Under the pieces are notes generated by a model. That model searched no databases, had not been told where the DNA came from, and saw only the letters and a program-made list of their open reading frames with translations. From Clostridia bacterium (GTDB lineage Bacteria; Bacillota; Clostridia; TANB77; CAG-508): a DNA stretch of 18,921 bases. Shown here in pieces: positions 18,301-18,921 of this stretch. Position 1 is the stretch's first letter. Each line of letters begins with the position of its first letter. The stretch is taken from contig JAAVXQ010000120.1 in the NCBI GenBank assembly GCA_022790685.1, positions 1-18,921 on the forward strand, given 5' to 3'. The position numbers were made by a program, and so were the translations under genes.

Positions 18301-18921
18301 CTCTGGCACTTATATGCTCTTCATTTGGTAGAAATTCGTCTGTATAAATAGCATTTGTGAAAGTATAATCTGGAATTGGATAATAAATTTTTGTTTGGAA
18401 ACTAAAATCTTCTTTAAGTAACTTAATTATATTATCTATCTCAGAAAGTTTTGATTTTCCAATAATAGTATCATAAGCTTTTTCATTTTTATCTTTTCTT
18501 ACACCAGTCCAATATTTTATTCCAAACTTATTATTAATAGCTATTAATATTTTTCCATCCAATTTTAAATTAGCTTTAACAATTTTTAATATTTTCCCTA
18601 GTTCTTCATCATTTTCGACATTTCCAATTATCGTAATATAATCAAATTTTTCTTCTAATTTGATATTTTTTAGCTCTCCTACTATCATCTCTAAATTAGA
18701 AATATCCTTATATCTATTTGAAACTGCTTCTGCTTTTTCTTTTTTTGCCTCAATAGAAACTACTCTTTTGGCTTTTTGACATAATTCACCTGTTATTTCT
18801 CCAAAGCCTGTACCAATCTCCAAAACTGTATCTTCTTTTGTTATTGGATAAAAACTAATAATATTTTTTCTGTTATCTGAAATAGCTGAAATTTCTTCTA
18901 TACTAGATTTTTCATCTAAAA
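15347..18921 (-). CDS. Methyltransferase / GT2 / GT2 multidomain protein, 5' end beyond the right edge
   Basis: The frame is open to the right edge. A TTG at 18821-18823 is only an internal codon, since 32 more codons (…ITKEDTVLEIGTGFGE) continue upstream without a stop. Numbering from that TTG: a class I SAM-methyltransferase core with EIGTGFGE (2-9) and downstream fold (to about 220); a helical region with YDQEWLEQNVPIEYILYR (381-398); a coiled coil (about 455-510); and the SLSWKITKPLRYL linker (513-525). The first GT2 domain follows (KISIVIPLYN 633-642, LDHDD 717-721, YTDEDK 745-750). The second GT2-like domain starts at GEPKVNILIPN (886). In this second domain NND is replaced by KNT (978-980) and NDVDFC by LEEIDFC, so it may be inactive. 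The protein probably acts on chain growth and terminal modification of a wall polysaccharide. No CGG occurs in it. Confidence 0.85.
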   Translation of the reverse strand, partial: LDEKSSIEEISAISDNRKNIISFYPITKEDTVLEIGTGFGEITGELCQKAKRVVSIEAKKEKAEAVSNRYKDISNLEMIVGELKNIKLEEKFDYITIIGNVENDEELGKILKIVKANLKLDGKILIAINNKFGIKYWTGVRKDKNEKAYDTIIGKSKLSEIDNIIKLLKEDFSFQTKIYYPIPDYTFTNAIYTDEFLPNEEHISARDLFYFDDKINEVNFSEREALKEIIKKDKTLFKLFANSYFIVAEKSKNNLGIRAVTYGLLRKPEYRIKTIIKEKEVFKTANNLKAEGHINRIKENINLLEKAKVKTLDRFENSTIISKYIENGLTLDRYIIDLLKNGKKEDAIRKIEEFKNIVLMKFSAPKNLNNNIFAKYNIKYVAKDIKNLNFIKDGLIDLIFQNCFIIKNEFYVYDQEWLEQNVPIEYILYRGITYLPELREYIDIKELFDQFNITNYIDIFEELDKKLQEILRDNVFWNMHLKSANSILEKEKEILQKENARDRIKNLEKQIFDKEVHIGNLEAEIKSYNSKMETYANELRLISNSLSWKITKPLRYLSWMFSLKSKASFIDRILPPGSRKRIKYDEKVAKKLWEEKIAGYRNATDEETVEYWKGIEHRERLKKERDIQREAEGEFSEYEYWMKENDPTIEELELQRKTKFKKKPKISIVIPLYNTPEDLFRELLFNMYRQTYSNWELCLADGSVNRLEKIEEMCKDPRIHYKFLGENKGISGNSNEGLKMVTGDFVALLDHDDLLMPNALYEIVKIINEKPNVRFIYTDEDKMTTIDLPRFDAHFKPDFSPDYLRGNNYICHFSVFKKEVMDKLEGFRDAYNGAQDMDIILRMSEIVKPEEIYHIHKILYHWRICETSTAGNPETKLYAYESGKKAVQDHIDRQGLKGKVSRDENMYGIYRVQYDIIGEPKVNILIPNKNNFESIKRCINSILEKTIYKNYEIDIIDDNSNQKEVLDYYSEIEKNNKIKIIKGKIPNSNYAKLINFGVKETKGRILVQIKNTDVIISEDWLDTLIGFAQRKDVGAISGKIFFEDDTIAHSGIVLAGEEAEICLNQGLEKDRYGYFAKECHVQNYSCVGLNSMACRREVFEEIDGLNENISNLEEIDFCLNLREKGYLNVYTPYVQIYDLENNTEKDEDFEENLKYIKEKWKKIYIQGDPYYNKNFRTDENRFKLKKEKVN

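Noticed and set aside
18821..18823. TTG as the true start of the methyltransferase fusion
   Set aside because: The frame continues upstream without a stop into VLEIGTGFG, where the residues before TTG are part of the SAM-binding motif, so the real start is outside the window.

Overview
The window is very AT-rich (about a quarter GC by eye) and every gene lies on the minus strand. Short gaps, AGGAG/AAGGG ribosome binding sites, AGA-dominated arginine usage and the gene families point to a low-GC Gram-positive bacterium, probably an uncultured Clostridia/Bacilli-type Bacillota. It is one continuous cell-surface polysaccharide locus. I saw no tRNA, rRNA, CRISPR array, transposase or phage gene, and no gene-free stretch longer than about 290 bases.

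In transcription order (right to left), the upstream block holds three paralogous multi-domain family-2 glycosyltransferases. The first is a methyltransferase/GT2/GT2 protein running off the right edge (15347-18921); the others are GT2-GT2 proteins (13428-15309 and 11557-13370). A 287-base gap follows, with a long imperfect palindrome (11395-11520) and a good sigma-A promoter (11302-11330). The middle block is a GtrA-type flippase (10763-11269), a polyprenyl-phosphate sugar transferase (9747-10685), a capsular-type GT2 (8704-9745) and two tandem GT-C-like membrane proteins (5980-8682, 3691-5938). This looks like a three-component decoration system of the CsbB/GtcA/YfhO or GtrA/GtrB/GtrC kind, charging a lipid carrier, flipping it, and transferring the sugar outside the cell. 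After a probable terminator and an extended -10 promoter, the last block is a rhamnosyltransferase-like GT2 (2625-3533), a Wzx-type flippase (1360-2625), another GT2 (460-1347) and the start of a membrane protein (1-440) that could be the polymerase.

The most striking observation concerns decoding. Four of these genes are each split by one or two apparent +1 frameshifts, five in total. At all five the last zero-frame codon is CGG, and skipping its C to read GGN (Gly) restores a full-length, family-aligned protein. I found 16 CGG triplets on the coding strand: 10 are out of frame inside genes, one is intergenic, and the five in-frame ones are exactly the five frameshift sites. No CGG encodes arginine anywhere in roughly 6,000 codons, although CGT and CGA do. 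Two sites sit at the same position in diverged paralogs, while the third paralog has an ordinary ATA GGA there. The simplest biological reading is that CGG is unassigned (no tRNA-Arg-CCG) and is bypassed by a +1 shift, or that CGGN is read as a four-base glycine codon. A systematic sequencing artefact is the main alternative.
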